From Pseudomonas sp. A-1 (GTDB lineage Bacteria > Pseudomonadota > Gammaproteobacteria > Pseudomonadales > Pseudomonadaceae): DNA of 44,128 nt. Under the pieces are notes generated by a model. The model saw only the letters and a list, made by a program, of their open reading frames with translations, was not told the origin of the DNA and searched no databases. Location of the stretch: positions 1-44,128 of the forward strand of contig NZ_SSTC01000035.1 in the NCBI RefSeq assembly GCF_004801855.1, in the 5' to 3' direction. Position 1 is the first letter of the stretch. Every line of letters starts with the position of its first letter. A program made the translations under genes and the position numbers. Below, one piece after another: positions 27,537-37,592 of the stretch.

Positions 27537-29498
27537 TCAGCGACCGCGGATCAGTTCGCGCAGCAGGAAGCGGCTGGGGTGGCAGGCTTCGGCGACCGGG
27601 CGCGGCAGCGGCAGCGGTTCGTCGTCCAGCCAGGCGGCGATCAGCTCGCCGGACAGCGGCGCACTGATCAGGCCGCGTGAGCCGTGGCCGCAATTGACGT
27701 ACAGGCCTTCCAGCCAGGGCGCCGGCGTATCGATGGGGCGGCTGGCGTCCTTGCCCAGGGCTGCGTAGGCGGCGCGGAACGCGCCGGCGTCGACCAGCGG
27801 GCCGATCAGCGGCAGGTAGTCGGCGCTGGTGCTGCGGAAGGCCGCGCGCCCGCCCAGGGCCGCCGGGTCGAGCCGGTCGCAGTGCAGGGCCTCGCTCAGG
27901 ACGGGGGAGATCTGCCTGAGCATGCCGAGGTTGTCGAGGTGCTCCTCGGTCGACAACGCCAGGTCGTCGCGCTGGAAGTTGAAGCTGGCGCCCAGGGTAT
28001 GCTCGCCGCCGCGTACCGGTGCGACGTAGCCCTCGGCGCACAGCACGGTCTTCAGCGCGCGGCTGGCTGCGGTGGCCGGCAGGCGGCTGATCTGCCCGCG
28101 GATGCGCTTGAGCCTGAGGTGGGCGGCGGCGGCGAAGCGGCCGATCTCGCTGGCGGTGCACAGCACCGCGACCGGCGCCTCGGCCAGCAGGCACTCGCCC
28201 TGCCAGGCCTGCCAGCGGTCGTCGATCCGGCGCAGTTCGAGGGCTTCGAGGTGGGGCAGCACGCGGATCGCGGGATGGTCGGCGAGCCGGCGGCACAGTG
28301 CGGGCGGATGCACCCAGCCGGCCTCGGCGAACCACAGGCCGCCCTGCGCCAGCGGCAGGCCGGCAAGTTGGCTGGCCTCGGCGGCATCCACCGCGCGCAG
28401 CAGGTCCGGCGGGAAGGCGGCGGCCAGGCGCTGCTGGCGCTCGGCTTCCTTGCCGTCGAAGGCCAGCTGCAGCACGCCGCAGGCGCTCCAGTCGTCGCCT
28501 GCCTGCAGGCGCTCGAGCAGGCGGCGGGTATGGCCGAAGCCGCCGACCACCAGCTGCGACAGGGCGGTGCCGTGGGCGGAAAGCTTGAGGTAGAGCACGC
28601 CCTGGGGGTTGCCCGAGGCCTCCTCGGCCAGTGCGCCGTGGCGCTCCAGCAGGGTGACCTGCCAGCCGCGCATGGCCAGGCTGGCCGCGGTGGCGCAGCC
28701 GGCCAGGCCGCCGCCGACCACCAGCACCTGACGGCTGCCCGGCGGCTGCGGCGGGCGGGCGTACCAGGGCTTGCCGGCTGCGGCGGGGGAACCCCGGAAG
28801 TCGCCGGCGAGCATCTCGCGCTTGTGGCCGAAGCCCTGGACCTTGCGCATGGCGAAACCGGCCTCGCCGAGGCCGCGGCGCACGAAACCGGCGCAGGTGA
28901 AGGTGGCCAGGCTGGCGCCGGGGGCGGACAGCCGGGCGAGCTGGGCGAACAGCGCCGGCGTCCACATCTCGGGATTCCTGGCCGGCGAGAAGCCGTCGAG
29001 GAACCAGGCGTCGACCCGCGCATCCAGCTGCGGCAGGCAGTCGAGCACATCGCCCACCAGCAGGGTCAGGATCACCCGACCGCCGGCGAAGGCCAGACGC
29101 TGGAAGCCCGGGTGCAGCGCGAGGTACTGCGCCTGCAGCTGGCTGCTCCAGGGCGCCAGCTCCGGCCACAGGGCCAGGGCGCGCTCGAGGTCGCTGCGGG
29201 TCAGCGGATACTTCTCGACGCTGACGAAGTGCAGGCGGGCATCGGCCGGCGCCGTCTGCTCGAACAGCTGCCAGGCGCAGAGGAAGTTGAGGCCGGTGCC
29301 GAAGCCGGTCTCGCCGATCACCAGGCGCCCGCCGGCCGGCAGGGCGGCGAAGCGCTCGGCCAGCCGGTTGTGGGCGAGGAACACGTGGCGGGTCTCCTCC
29401 AGCCCCGAGGCGCGGGAGAAGTAGACGTCGCCGAAGGTGCGCGAGTGCGGCTGGCCCTGTTCGTCCCAGTCGAGCTGGGCATGCGGTTGGTCGGTCAT
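27537..29498 (-). CDS. mnmC: tRNA 5-methylaminomethyl-2-thiouridine biosynthesis bifunctional protein MnmC
   Basis: A 653-residue bifunctional enzyme finishing the wobble uridine modification mnm5s2U34 in tRNAs such as Lys, Glu and Gln. The N-terminal methyltransferase (about residues 1-235) has the SAM motif VIGETGFGTGLNFLCAW and the DUF752 segment DAWFLDGFSPARNPEMW. The C-terminal FAD oxidoreductase (about 255-640) starts with the Rossmann motif VVGGGLAGCATAASLA and ends with NCGHGSRGLISAPLSGE. Both halves look intact. It is divergent from pap; a TAGAAT box lies at 29529-29534 on the minus strand. Confidence 0.96.
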   Translation of the reverse strand: MTDQPHAQLDWDEQGQPHSRTFGDVYFSRASGLEETRHVFLAHNRLAERFAALPAGGRLVIGETGFGTGLNFLCAWQLFEQTAPADARLHFVSVEKYPLTRSDLERALALWPELAPWSSQLQAQYLALHPGFQRLAFAGGRVILTLLVGDVLDCLPQLDARVDAWFLDGFSPARNPEMWTPALFAQLARLSAPGASLATFTCAGFVRRGLGEAGFAMRKVQGFGHKREMLAGDFRGSPAAAGKPWYARPPQPPGSRQVLVVGGGLAGCATAASLAMRGWQVTLLERHGALAEEASGNPQGVLYLKLSAHGTALSQLVVGGFGHTRRLLERLQAGDDWSACGVLQLAFDGKEAERQQRLAAAFPPDLLRAVDAAEASQLAGLPLAQGGLWFAEAGWVHPPALCRRLADHPAIRVLPHLEALELRRIDDRWQAWQGECLLAEAPVAVLCTASEIGRFAAAAHLRLKRIRGQISRLPATAASRALKTVLCAEGYVAPVRGGEHTLGASFNFQRDDLALSTEEHLDNLGMLRQISPVLSEALHCDRLDPAALGGRAAFRSTSADYLPLIGPLVDAGAFRAAYAALGKDASRPIDTPAPWLEGLYVNCGHGSRGLISAPLSGELIAAWLDDEPLPLPRPVAEACHPSRFLLRELIRGR

Positions 29499-29621
29499 CG
29501 GTGTGGTGCGCGGAAAAGTGGGGCGCGTATTCTAGCCGATCGGCGGGAAGCGGCCGACAAACCCCTTGCGCGACTCCCCCGCCCATCGGCTAGTCTGCGC
29601 GCATCGCCAGGGAGAGCTTGC

Positions 29622-31112
29622 ATGTTCGAATCCGCCGAAATCGGCCACCAGATCGACAAGGAAACCTACGACGCCGCCGTGCCCGAGCTGCGCGAGGCGC
29701 TGCTCGAGGCGCAGCTCGAGCTGCGCCAGCAGGCGCGCTTTCCGGTGATCATCCTGCTCAATGGCATCGAGGGCGCCGGCAAGGGCGAGACGGTCAAGCT
29801 GCTCAACGAGTGGATGGACCCGCGGCTGATCCAGGTCGAGACCTTCGACCAGCAGACCGACGAGGAGCTGGCGCGTCCGCCGTTCTGGCGCTACTGGCGG
29901 CGCCTGCCGCCCAAGGGGCGCACCGGCGTGTTCTTCGGCAACTGGTACAGCCAGATGCTGCAGGGGCGGGTGCACGGGCGCATCGACGATGCCCGGCTCG
30001 ACCAGGCCATCGGCACGGCGGTGCGCTTCGAGCGCATGCTCTGCGACGAGGGCGCGCTGATCTTCAAGTTCTGGCTGCACCTGTCGAAGAAGCAGATGAG
30101 GGCGCGCCTGAAGACCCTGCAGGACGACCCGCTGCACAGCTGGCGGATCAGCCCGCTGGACTGGCAGCAGTCGAAGACCTACGACGACTTCGTGCGCTAC
30201 GGCGAGCGGATGCTGCGCCGCACCAGCCGCGACTACGCGCCCTGGTATGTGGTCGAGGGCAGCGACGAACGCTACCGCAGCCTGACCATCGGCCGCATCC
30301 TGCTCGAAGGGCTGCAGGCGGCGCTGCAACTGCAGGAGCGCCCCAAGCGCCAGCCGCATGCCGCCCCGGTCGCCGCCAGCATCGACAATCGCGGGCTGGT
30401 CGACAGCCTGGACATGACCCAGAGCCTGGACAAGGACAGCTACCAGCAGCAGCTGGAGGCCGAACAGGCGCGCCTGGCGCGGCTGCTGCGCGACAAGCGC
30501 ATGCGCCGCCATGCACTGGTGGCGGTGTTCGAGGGCAACGATGCGGCGGGCAAGGGCGGGGCGATCCGCCGGGTGACCGGCGCGCTGGACCCGCGCCAGT
30601 ATCACATAGTGCCGGTGGCGGCGCCGACGGAGGAGGAGCGGGCGCAGCCCTACCTGTGGCGCTTCTGGCGGCACATCCCGGCGCGCGGCCGCTTCACCAT
30701 GTTCGACCGCTCCTGGTACGGCCGCGTGCTGGTCGAGCGGGTCGAAGGCTACTGCTCGTCGGCCGACTGGCTGCGCGCCTACAACGAGATCAACGACTTC
30801 GAGGAGCAGCTCACCGACGCCGGCGTGGTGCTGGTGAAGTTCTGGATGGTGATCGATCAGCAGACCCAGCTCGAGCGCTTCAAGGAGCGCGAGCAGACCG
30901 CGTTCAAGCGTTTCAAGATCACCGAGGACGACTGGCGCAACCGCGACAAGTGGGCGCACTACATCGATGCGGTGAACGACATGGTCGACCGCACCAGTAC
31001 CGAGATCGCGCCCTGGACCCTGGTCGAGGCCAACGACAAGCGCTTCGCCCGGGTCAAGGTGCTGCGCACCCTCAACGAGGCGCTGGAGGCGGCCTTCGCG
31101 CGCAAGCGCTGA
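29622..31112 (+). CDS. pap: Polyphosphate:AMP phosphotransferase (Pap, two-domain PPK2)
   Basis: A 496-residue class II PPK2 that makes ADP from AMP and polyphosphate. It consists of two fused PPK2 domains. The N-terminal domain has Walker A GIEGAGKGET, but the Walker B/lid segment reads FFGNWYSQML without the Asp. The C-terminal domain has GNDAAGKGGAIRR and an intact FDRSWYGRVLVERVEG. As in the characterised Acinetobacter and P. aeruginosa enzymes, the C-terminal half should be the catalytic one. ATG 29622 is preceded by GGGAGAG. It converges on the small gene at 31123 with a 10-base gap. Confidence 0.94.
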   Translation: MFESAEIGHQIDKETYDAAVPELREALLEAQLELRQQARFPVIILLNGIEGAGKGETVKLLNEWMDPRLIQVETFDQQTDEELARPPFWRYWRRLPPKGRTGVFFGNWYSQMLQGRVHGRIDDARLDQAIGTAVRFERMLCDEGALIFKFWLHLSKKQMRARLKTLQDDPLHSWRISPLDWQQSKTYDDFVRYGERMLRRTSRDYAPWYVVEGSDERYRSLTIGRILLEGLQAALQLQERPKRQPHAAPVAASIDNRGLVDSLDMTQSLDKDSYQQQLEAEQARLARLLRDKRMRRHALVAVFEGNDAAGKGGAIRRVTGALDPRQYHIVPVAAPTEEERAQPYLWRFWRHIPARGRFTMFDRSWYGRVLVERVEGYCSSADWLRAYNEINDFEEQLTDAGVVLVKFWMVIDQQTQLERFKEREQTAFKRFKITEDDWRNRDKWAHYIDAVNDMVDRTSTEIAPWTLVEANDKRFARVKVLRTLNEALEAAFARKR

Positions 31113-31122
31113 GCCGCCGGCC

Positions 31123-31317
31123 TCAGTGCCTGCGCTGCAGGTTGCTCATGTGGACTACGTAGCGGTTGGCTGCCTGCTGAGCGTCGACGCGGGTGTAGAA
31201 GGGGCCTTCCAGCGTGCCTTCGCGGGTGGCGAAGAAATACTGGCCGTTGACAGCGCTGATGCGATCCGTGCGGTAGTAGCTGCCGGGGGCCATATCCTGC
31301 TGTCGCTTGCCGATCAT
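31123..31317 (-). CDS. Small DUF6316-like protein
   Basis: A 64-residue protein starting MIGKRQQDMAPGSYYRTDR at ATG 31317, with GGGAGAG six bases upstream; the codon just before it is a GTG that could be an alternative start. It contains the pattern NGQYFFATREGTLEGPFYTR, which I remember from small conserved Pseudomonas proteins annotated DUF6316. No signal or membrane segment is present. Function unknown. Confidence 0.65.
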   Translation of the reverse strand: MIGKRQQDMAPGSYYRTDRISAVNGQYFFATREGTLEGPFYTRVDAQQAANRYVVHMSNLQRRH

Positions 31318-31428
31318 CACGAACTCTCCCGCAGGGGTGTGGACTCGTTAAGTCTAGTCGCTGCAGGCGGCGCGGCGCCCGCAGGCGACCGGTGGCGCCG
31401 CCGGCTGTCGCCCGGAGCGCGCCAGGTC

Positions 31429-31434
31429 TAGAAT
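31429..31434 (+). promoter_or_regulatory. Candidate -10 box for the EamA transporter gene
   Basis: TAGAAT, 36 bases before the ATG at 31471. The -35 region (TGTCGC at 31406-31411) is a poor match. Confidence 0.3.
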
Positions 31435-31470
31435 GCGGCGCTTCCCCATCCTGCCCGGCGTGACTCTCCC

Positions 31471-32409
31471 ATGCATGTTTCCAGTGGCCGCTGGCTGTAC
31501 GGCCTGTTCCTGTCCCTGATCACCGTGGTGCTCTGGGGCATCCTGCCGATCCAGCTCAAGCAGGTGCTGCAGGCGATGGACCCGGTCACCGTCACCTGGT
31601 ACCGGCTGGCCAGCTCGGGGCTGATCCTGCTGGCCTGGCTCGGCGCCACGCGTCGGCTGCCGTCGCTGCGCCCGCTGGGGCGGCGTGGCGGCGCCCTGCT
31701 GGCGCTGGCCATCGGCGGGCTGACCGCCAACTACGTGCTCTACCTGCTGGGCCTCGAGCGCCTCAGCGCCGGCACCACCCAGCTGCTGATCCAGACCGCG
31801 CCGATCATGCTGCTGCTGGCCAGCCTGCTGGTGTTCCGCGAGTCCTTCGGCCGCGTTCAGGGCGTGGGGCTGGCCGTGCTGCTGCTGGGCTTCGGGCTGT
31901 TCTTCAACCAGCGCCTGGGCGAGCTGTTCGGCTCCCTCGGCGACTACACCCTCGGCGTGCTCACCGTGCTGGCCGCGGCGCTGGTCTGGGTGTTCTACGG
32001 TCTGGCGCAGAAGCAGCTGCTGACCCAGTGGAGTTCGGCGCAGATCATGATGGTCATCTACCTGGCCTGTGCGGCGCTGCTGACGCCCTGGGCCCAGCCG
32101 GCCCAGCTGCTGGCGCTGAGCCCGCTGCAGGCCTGGCTGCTGCTGGCCTGCTGCCTGAACACTCTGGTGGCCTACGGCGCCTTCGCCGAGGCGCTGGCCC
32201 ACTGGGAGGCGTCGCGGGTCAGCGCCACCCTGGCGCTGACCCCGCTGGTCACCCTCGGCGCGGTGGCCGCGGCCGCCAGCCTGTGGCCGGCGCTGGTGCC
32301 GGCCGAGGAGCTCAACCTGCTGGCCTACGGCGGCGCGCTGCTGGTCGCCGGCGGCTCGGCGCTGGTGGCGCTGGCGCCCTCGCTGCTCGCCGGGCGCCGC
32401 CGGGGCTGA
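31471..32409 (+). CDS. EamA/DMT family transporter
   Basis: A 312-residue inner-membrane protein with about ten helices in two EamA halves (about residues 8-145 and 155-305), the drug/metabolite transporter layout. The start region LSLITVVLWGILPIQLKQVL is typical. Relatives export amino acids or metabolites; the substrate cannot be read. Its stop lies inside a 15-base inverted repeat shared with the convergent fumC stop, with only three bases between the genes. Confidence 0.88.
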   Translation: MHVSSGRWLYGLFLSLITVVLWGILPIQLKQVLQAMDPVTVTWYRLASSGLILLAWLGATRRLPSLRPLGRRGGALLALAIGGLTANYVLYLLGLERLSAGTTQLLIQTAPIMLLLASLLVFRESFGRVQGVGLAVLLLGFGLFFNQRLGELFGSLGDYTLGVLTVLAAALVWVFYGLAQKQLLTQWSSAQIMMVIYLACAALLTPWAQPAQLLALSPLQAWLLLACCLNTLVAYGAFAEALAHWEASRVSATLALTPLVTLGAVAAAASLWPALVPAEELNLLAYGGALLVAGGSALVALAPSLLAGRRRG

Positions 32410-32412
32410 GCC

Positions 32413-33807
<1,395 letters not shown>

Positions 33808-33974
33808 CGGCTGGTCTCCGCGGTGGCTCGGCTCCCTCAGTCTAGGCGGCCACTGTCCGCGGGGCGCTCCGTCCGTCCAGCCGCTGCGACAGTCCTGCGC
33901 TTGAGCGGGCCGGGCGATGCGCGGAAAATGGCGGCATTCCCGGGCGTCGCCCGAAACCATTGCGGAGCATTCCC

Positions 33975-34286
33975 ATGTCGATGCAGGAACAGATCAGCCA
34001 GGCGCTCGCCGCCGCCTTCGCACCGCAGCACCTGGAGGTGGTCAACGAGAGCCACATGCACAGCCGCGGCCAGGAGAGCCACTTCAAGGCGGTAGTGGTC
34101 AGCGACGCCTTCACCGGCCTGCGCCCGGTGCAGCGCCACCAGAAGGTGTATGCCGCGCTCGCCGAGCTGATGCCGCAGTTCCACGCGCTGGCCCAGCATA
34201 CCTACACCCCCGAGGAGTGGGCCGCGCTGGGCGTGGCGCCGGACTCGCCGGCCTGCCTGGGCGGCAGCAAGCACGACCGCCACTGA
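33975..34286 (+). CDS. bolA: BolA family protein
   Basis: A 103-residue BolA-type protein. The class II KH-like fold is marked by [27 protein letters not shown] and [13 protein letters not shown]. The conserved His in the RH segment is the likely Fe-S ligand when paired with a monothiol glutaredoxin. E. coli BolA also acts as a morphology and stress regulator. ATG 33975 is preceded by GCGGAG. It is divergent from fumC. The C-terminal Gly-Gly-Ser-Lys-His tail is unremarkable. Confidence 0.92.
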   Translation: MSMQEQISQALAAAFAPQHLEVVNESHMHSRGQESHFKAVVVSDAFTGLRPVQRHQKVYAALAELMPQFHALAQHTYTPEEWAALGVAPDSPACLGGSKHDRH

Positions 34287-34473
34287 GTCGCCGGCCCGCC
34301 GCGCCGCCGGCTGTTCGACAAGCCCGGCGGACTGCGCCAACCTCTGAGCAAGGGAGTCTGCCGGGGGCCGGGCCGTGCCCGTCGAATCCCCCGGGCCGCA
34401 GGGCCCGTCCTTGACCCCGGTGCGCAGGGCGCACCCCCACCGGCCGGCGCCTGCCCGGCCAACAGGAGCCCGG

Positions 34474-35109
34474 ATGAACGCCCGCCTGCTCTATGTGATG
34501 GACCCCATGTGTTCCTGGTGCTGGGGCTTCGCCCCGGTGTTCGACGCCCTGGCCGCCCAGGCCCAGAAAGCCGGCATGGCCCTGCATCTGGTCGCCGGCG
34601 GCCTGCGCCCGGGCAGCGCGCAGGCGCTGGACGGCGGCACCCGCGACTACATCCTCCGCCACTGGCGCGCAGTGGCCGAGCGTACCGGCCAGGCGTTCCG
34701 CTTCGAGGATGCCCTGCCGGATGGCTTCATCTACGACACCGAGCCGGCCAGCCGCGCCCTGGTGGCGGTGCGCAGCCTGGCGCCGGAGAAGGTCTGGCCG
34801 CTGGTGCGGGCGATCCAGCAGGCGTTCTACGTCGAGGGGCGCGACGTCACTCGGCCGGCGCTGCTGGTCGAGCTGGCCGAGGCGGTCGGCGTGCCGCGGC
34901 CAGCCTTCGCTGCGGCCTTCGACAGCCCGGTCCAGCGCGCGGCGACCCAGGCCGATTTCGAACGGGTGCAGAACCTCGGCATCGCCGGCTTTCCCACCCT
35001 GCTGGCCGAGCGCAACGGCCAGCTGGCGCTGCTGACCAACGGCTACCAGCCGCTGGACGCCCTGGCGCCGCTGCTCGACCGCTGGCTGGAGCGTCGCGCC
35101 CGTGGCTGA
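34474..35109 (+). CDS. DsbA-family thioredoxin-fold oxidoreductase (FrnE-like)
   Basis: A 211-residue protein with a thioredoxin fold and helical insertion. CXXC active site CSWC at residues 13-16 (MDPMCSWCWGF) and cis-Pro region GIAGFPTLL. There is no signal peptide, so it is probably cytoplasmic, like FrnE and other DsbA-like isomerases. The 187-base stretch upstream shows no gene. GGAG is close to the ATG. Its last codons overlap the start of the ABC exporter gene by 8 bases. Confidence 0.85.
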   Translation: MNARLLYVMDPMCSWCWGFAPVFDALAAQAQKAGMALHLVAGGLRPGSAQALDGGTRDYILRHWRAVAERTGQAFRFEDALPDGFIYDTEPASRALVAVRSLAPEKVWPLVRAIQQAFYVEGRDVTRPALLVELAEAVGVPRPAFAAAFDSPVQRAATQADFERVQNLGIAGFPTLLAERNGQLALLTNGYQPLDALAPLLDRWLERRARG

Positions 35110-36895
35110 GCCGACCGGCGGCGACCGGCTGGGCTGGGCGGAGATCCGCCGCCTGGCCCTGCGCCATCGCCGTCCCCTGCTGCTCGCCAACCTGCTGGCG
35201 GTGCTGGCCACCCTGTGCAGCGTGCCCATCCCGCTGCTGCTGCCGCTGCTGGTCGACGAGGTACTGCTCGGCCAGGGCGATGCCGCGCTGCGGGTGATGG
35301 ACCGTTTCCTGCCGGCGGCCTGGCAGCAGGCGGCCGGCTACATCGGCCTGATGCTGCTGGTGACCCTGCTGCTGCGCGGCGCCGCGCTGGCGCTCAACGT
35401 GCTGCAGGCGCGGCTGTTCGCCGGGCTGTCCAAGGACGTGGTGTATCGCCTGCGCCTGCGCCTGATCGAGCGCCTCAAGCGCATCTCCCTCGGCGAGTAC
35501 GAGAGCCTCGGCAGCGGCACGGTGACCGCGCACCTGGTCACCGATCTGGACACCCTCGACAAGTTCGTCGGCGACACCCTGAGCCGTTTCCTGGTGGCGC
35601 TGCTGAGCCTGGCCGGCACCTCGGCGATCCTGATCTGGATGCACTGGCAGCTGGCACTGCTGATCCTGCTGTTCAACCCGCTGGTGATCTACGCCACCGT
35701 GCTGCTCGGCAAGAAGGTCAAGCACCTGAAGAAGCTGGAGAACGACAGCACCGCGCGCTTCACCCAGGCGCTCGGCGAGACCCTCGAGGCGATCCAGGAG
35801 ATCCGCGCCGGCAACCGCCAGGGCTTCTTCCTCGGCCGCCTCGGCGGCCGCGCTCGTGAGGTGCGCGACTACGCGGTGGCCTCGCTGTGGAAGAGCGACG
35901 CCGCCAGCCGCGCCAGCGGCCTGCTGTTCCAGTTCGGCATCGACGTGTTCCGCGCCGCCGCCATGCTCACCGTGCTGTTCTCCGACCTGTCGATCGGCCA
36001 GATGCTCGCGGTGTTCAGCTACCTGTGGTTCATGATCGGCCCGGTCGAGCAGCTGCTCGGCCTGCAGTACGCCTACTACGCCGCCGGCGGCGCGCTGAGC
36101 CGGATCAACGAGCTGCTCGCCCGCGCCGACGAGCCGCAGCATGCCGGCGGCGTCGATCCCTTCGCGGGGCAGACCACGCTGGGCATCGAGGTGCGCGGCC
36201 TGCGCTTCGCCTACCGCGATGAGCCGGTGCTCGACGGCCTCGACCTCTCCATCGCGGCGGGCGAGAAGGTGGCTATCGTCGGCGCCTCGGGCGGCGGCAA
36301 GAGCACCCTGGTGCAGCTGCTGCTCGGCCTCTACACGCCGCAGGCCGGGACCATCCGCTTCGGCGGCGCGACCCTCGAGGAGATCGGCCTGGAGCGGGTG
36401 CGCGAGCAGGTGGCGGTGGTGCTGCAGCATCCGGCGCTGTTCAACGACACGGTGCGCGCCAACCTGAGCATGGGCCGCGACTGCAGCGACGCCGAGTGCT
36501 GGCGCGCCCTGGAGATCGCCCAGCTGGCCGACACCGTGCGCGCCCTGCCGCAGGGCCTGGACAGCGTGGTCGGCCGCTCCGGCGTGCGCCTCTCCGGCGG
36601 CCAGCGCCAGCGCCTGGCCATCGCGCGGATGATCCTCGCCGAGCCCAAGGTGGTGATCCTCGACGAGGCCACCTCGGCGCTGGACGCCGCCACCGAGTAC
36701 GCCCTGCACCAGGCGCTGGGCGCCTTCCTCAAGGGGCGCACCACGCTGATCATCGCCCACCGCCTGTCGGCGGTGAAGCAGGCCGACCGCGTGCTGGTGT
36801 TCGACGGCGGGCGCATCGCCGAGCAGGGCGAGCACCAGCAACTGATCGCCGAGGGCGGCCTGTATGCGCGCCTGTACGGCCATCTGCAGCACTAG
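35102..36895 (+). CDS. ABC exporter, fused permease-ATPase (MsbA/MdlB type)
   Basis: A 597-residue half-transporter working as a homodimer. An N-terminal six-helix transmembrane domain (about residues 20-320) is followed by an ATPase domain (about 350-590). Walker A GASGGGKST (about 394-402), signature LSGGQRQRLAIAR (about 497), Walker B VVILDEATSALD (about 517) and H-loop IIAHR (about 550) are intact. It starts at a GTG inside the end of the preceding gene. The substrate (lipid, drug or peptide) cannot be read; coupling to a thiol-disulfide protein is notable because CydDC exports thiols, but resemblance to CydDC was not established. Confidence 0.9.
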   Translation: MAEPTGGDRLGWAEIRRLALRHRRPLLLANLLAVLATLCSVPIPLLLPLLVDEVLLGQGDAALRVMDRFLPAAWQQAAGYIGLMLLVTLLLRGAALALNVLQARLFAGLSKDVVYRLRLRLIERLKRISLGEYESLGSGTVTAHLVTDLDTLDKFVGDTLSRFLVALLSLAGTSAILIWMHWQLALLILLFNPLVIYATVLLGKKVKHLKKLENDSTARFTQALGETLEAIQEIRAGNRQGFFLGRLGGRAREVRDYAVASLWKSDAASRASGLLFQFGIDVFRAAAMLTVLFSDLSIGQMLAVFSYLWFMIGPVEQLLGLQYAYYAAGGALSRINELLARADEPQHAGGVDPFAGQTTLGIEVRGLRFAYRDEPVLDGLDLSIAAGEKVAIVGASGGGKSTLVQLLLGLYTPQAGTIRFGGATLEEIGLERVREQVAVVLQHPALFNDTVRANLSMGRDCSDAECWRALEIAQLADTVRALPQGLDSVVGRSGVRLSGGQRQRLAIARMILAEPKVVILDEATSALDAATEYALHQALGAFLKGRTTLIIAHRLSAVKQADRVLVFDGGRIAEQGEHQQLIAEGGLYARLYGHLQH

Positions 36896-36936
36896 CCGGC
36901 TAGAATGGCCGCTTCCCGACCACCGGAGTGCCACCC

Positions 36937-37242
36937 ATGTTCCTTGCCATGAACCGCTTCAAGATCGCCCGCGGCCACGAGGAGACCTTCGTCGAGCACT
37001 GGCGCCAGCGCGAGAGCTACCTCGACGAGGTGCCCGGCTTCCTGCGCTTCCACCTGCTCAAGGGGGCGCAGACCGAGGAGTACACCCTGTTCTCCTCCTA
37101 TTCCGAGTGGGAGTCGGCCGCGGCCTTCGAGGCCTGGACCCACTCCGAGTCGTTCCGCAAGGCCCACGCCAACGCCGGCAAGAGCCCGCGCGAGATCTAC
37201 CTCGGCCCGCCGCAGCTGGAACTGTTCGAGTCGGTGCTGTAA
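36937..37242 (+). CDS. ABM-domain monooxygenase (antibiotic biosynthesis / IsdG-like fold)
   Basis: A 101-residue ferredoxin-like alpha/beta protein of the ABM superfamily: MFLAMNRFKIARGHEETFVEHW at the start, GFLRFHLLKGAQ, and TLFSSYSEWESAAAFEAWTHSESFRKAH. Members include quinol and heme monooxygenases; a His in HSESFRKAH is placed like the heme ligand of IsdG/HmoA-type proteins, but heme use is not shown. ATG 36937 with GGAG upstream is preferred over GTG 36928. A TAGAAT box at 36901-36906 suggests its own promoter after the ABC gene. Confidence 0.8.
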   Translation: MFLAMNRFKIARGHEETFVEHWRQRESYLDEVPGFLRFHLLKGAQTEEYTLFSSYSEWESAAAFEAWTHSESFRKAHANAGKSPREIYLGPPQLELFESVL

Positions 37243-37592
37243 CCGCCGGCGGGCGCGGCGGGGCAGGGTGTCGACAATCCGCCTCGGCGCCGCCTGCCCG
37301 GCCTGCCGTCCGTCCGCCTGCTGTAGTGCCCGGGCGGCGTGTCCTACCGCCAGCGCCGGGGCGGCGCCGGTTGGTGCCGCGTTGACGCAAATCCCTGCCT
37401 CAGACGGATTTTTGGCGTAAACCAAAGCTGCCACTGGCGCTGCGCGACGCACATCGTTAGCATTGCGCCGCCTTCGCCTGCCCCCTTGCCCGGGGTCTTC
37501 CGGGGAGCGTGTAGTACTTTTGTCGGACGGGCTACAGTACGTTCTGTAGACGATCCGCGGTAAAATGCGGAACCTGTGTCTCAGGAGCATGA
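37243..37592. other. Intergenic region upstream of mqo
   Basis: These 350 bases show no gene with coding bias or ribosome-binding site. The last 60 bases hold the mqo promoter and a palindrome. The rest is GC-rich with a more AT-rich island at about 37385-37470. Confidence 0.5.
37532..37566 (+). promoter_or_regulatory. mqo promoter with flanking palindrome
   Basis: CTACAGTACGTTCTGTAG (37532-37549) has perfect 6-bp arms around six bases. A TAAAAT -10 box is at 37561-37566. With a 17-base spacer the -35 hexamer falls exactly on the palindrome's central six bases (37538-37543), so a bound regulator would sit on the -35 box. It is not a LexA box. The regulator is unknown. Confidence 0.5.

Noticed and set aside
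27684-31112. An 1142-codon plus-strand open frame across mnmC and pap
   Set aside because: Its first two thirds is the antisense of mnmC in a GC-rich region with few stops. Only the last 496 codons (pap) are a recognisable protein.
34847-36934. A 695-codon minus-strand open frame opposite the ABC exporter
   Set aside because: Antisense of a gene with intact Walker A, signature and Walker B motifs. Its composition is low-complexity and matches no family.
37532-37549. A LexA (SOS) box upstream of mqo
   Set aside because: The site is CTACAG-N6-CTGTAG. LexA boxes need CTG-N10-CAG in the opposite arrangement.
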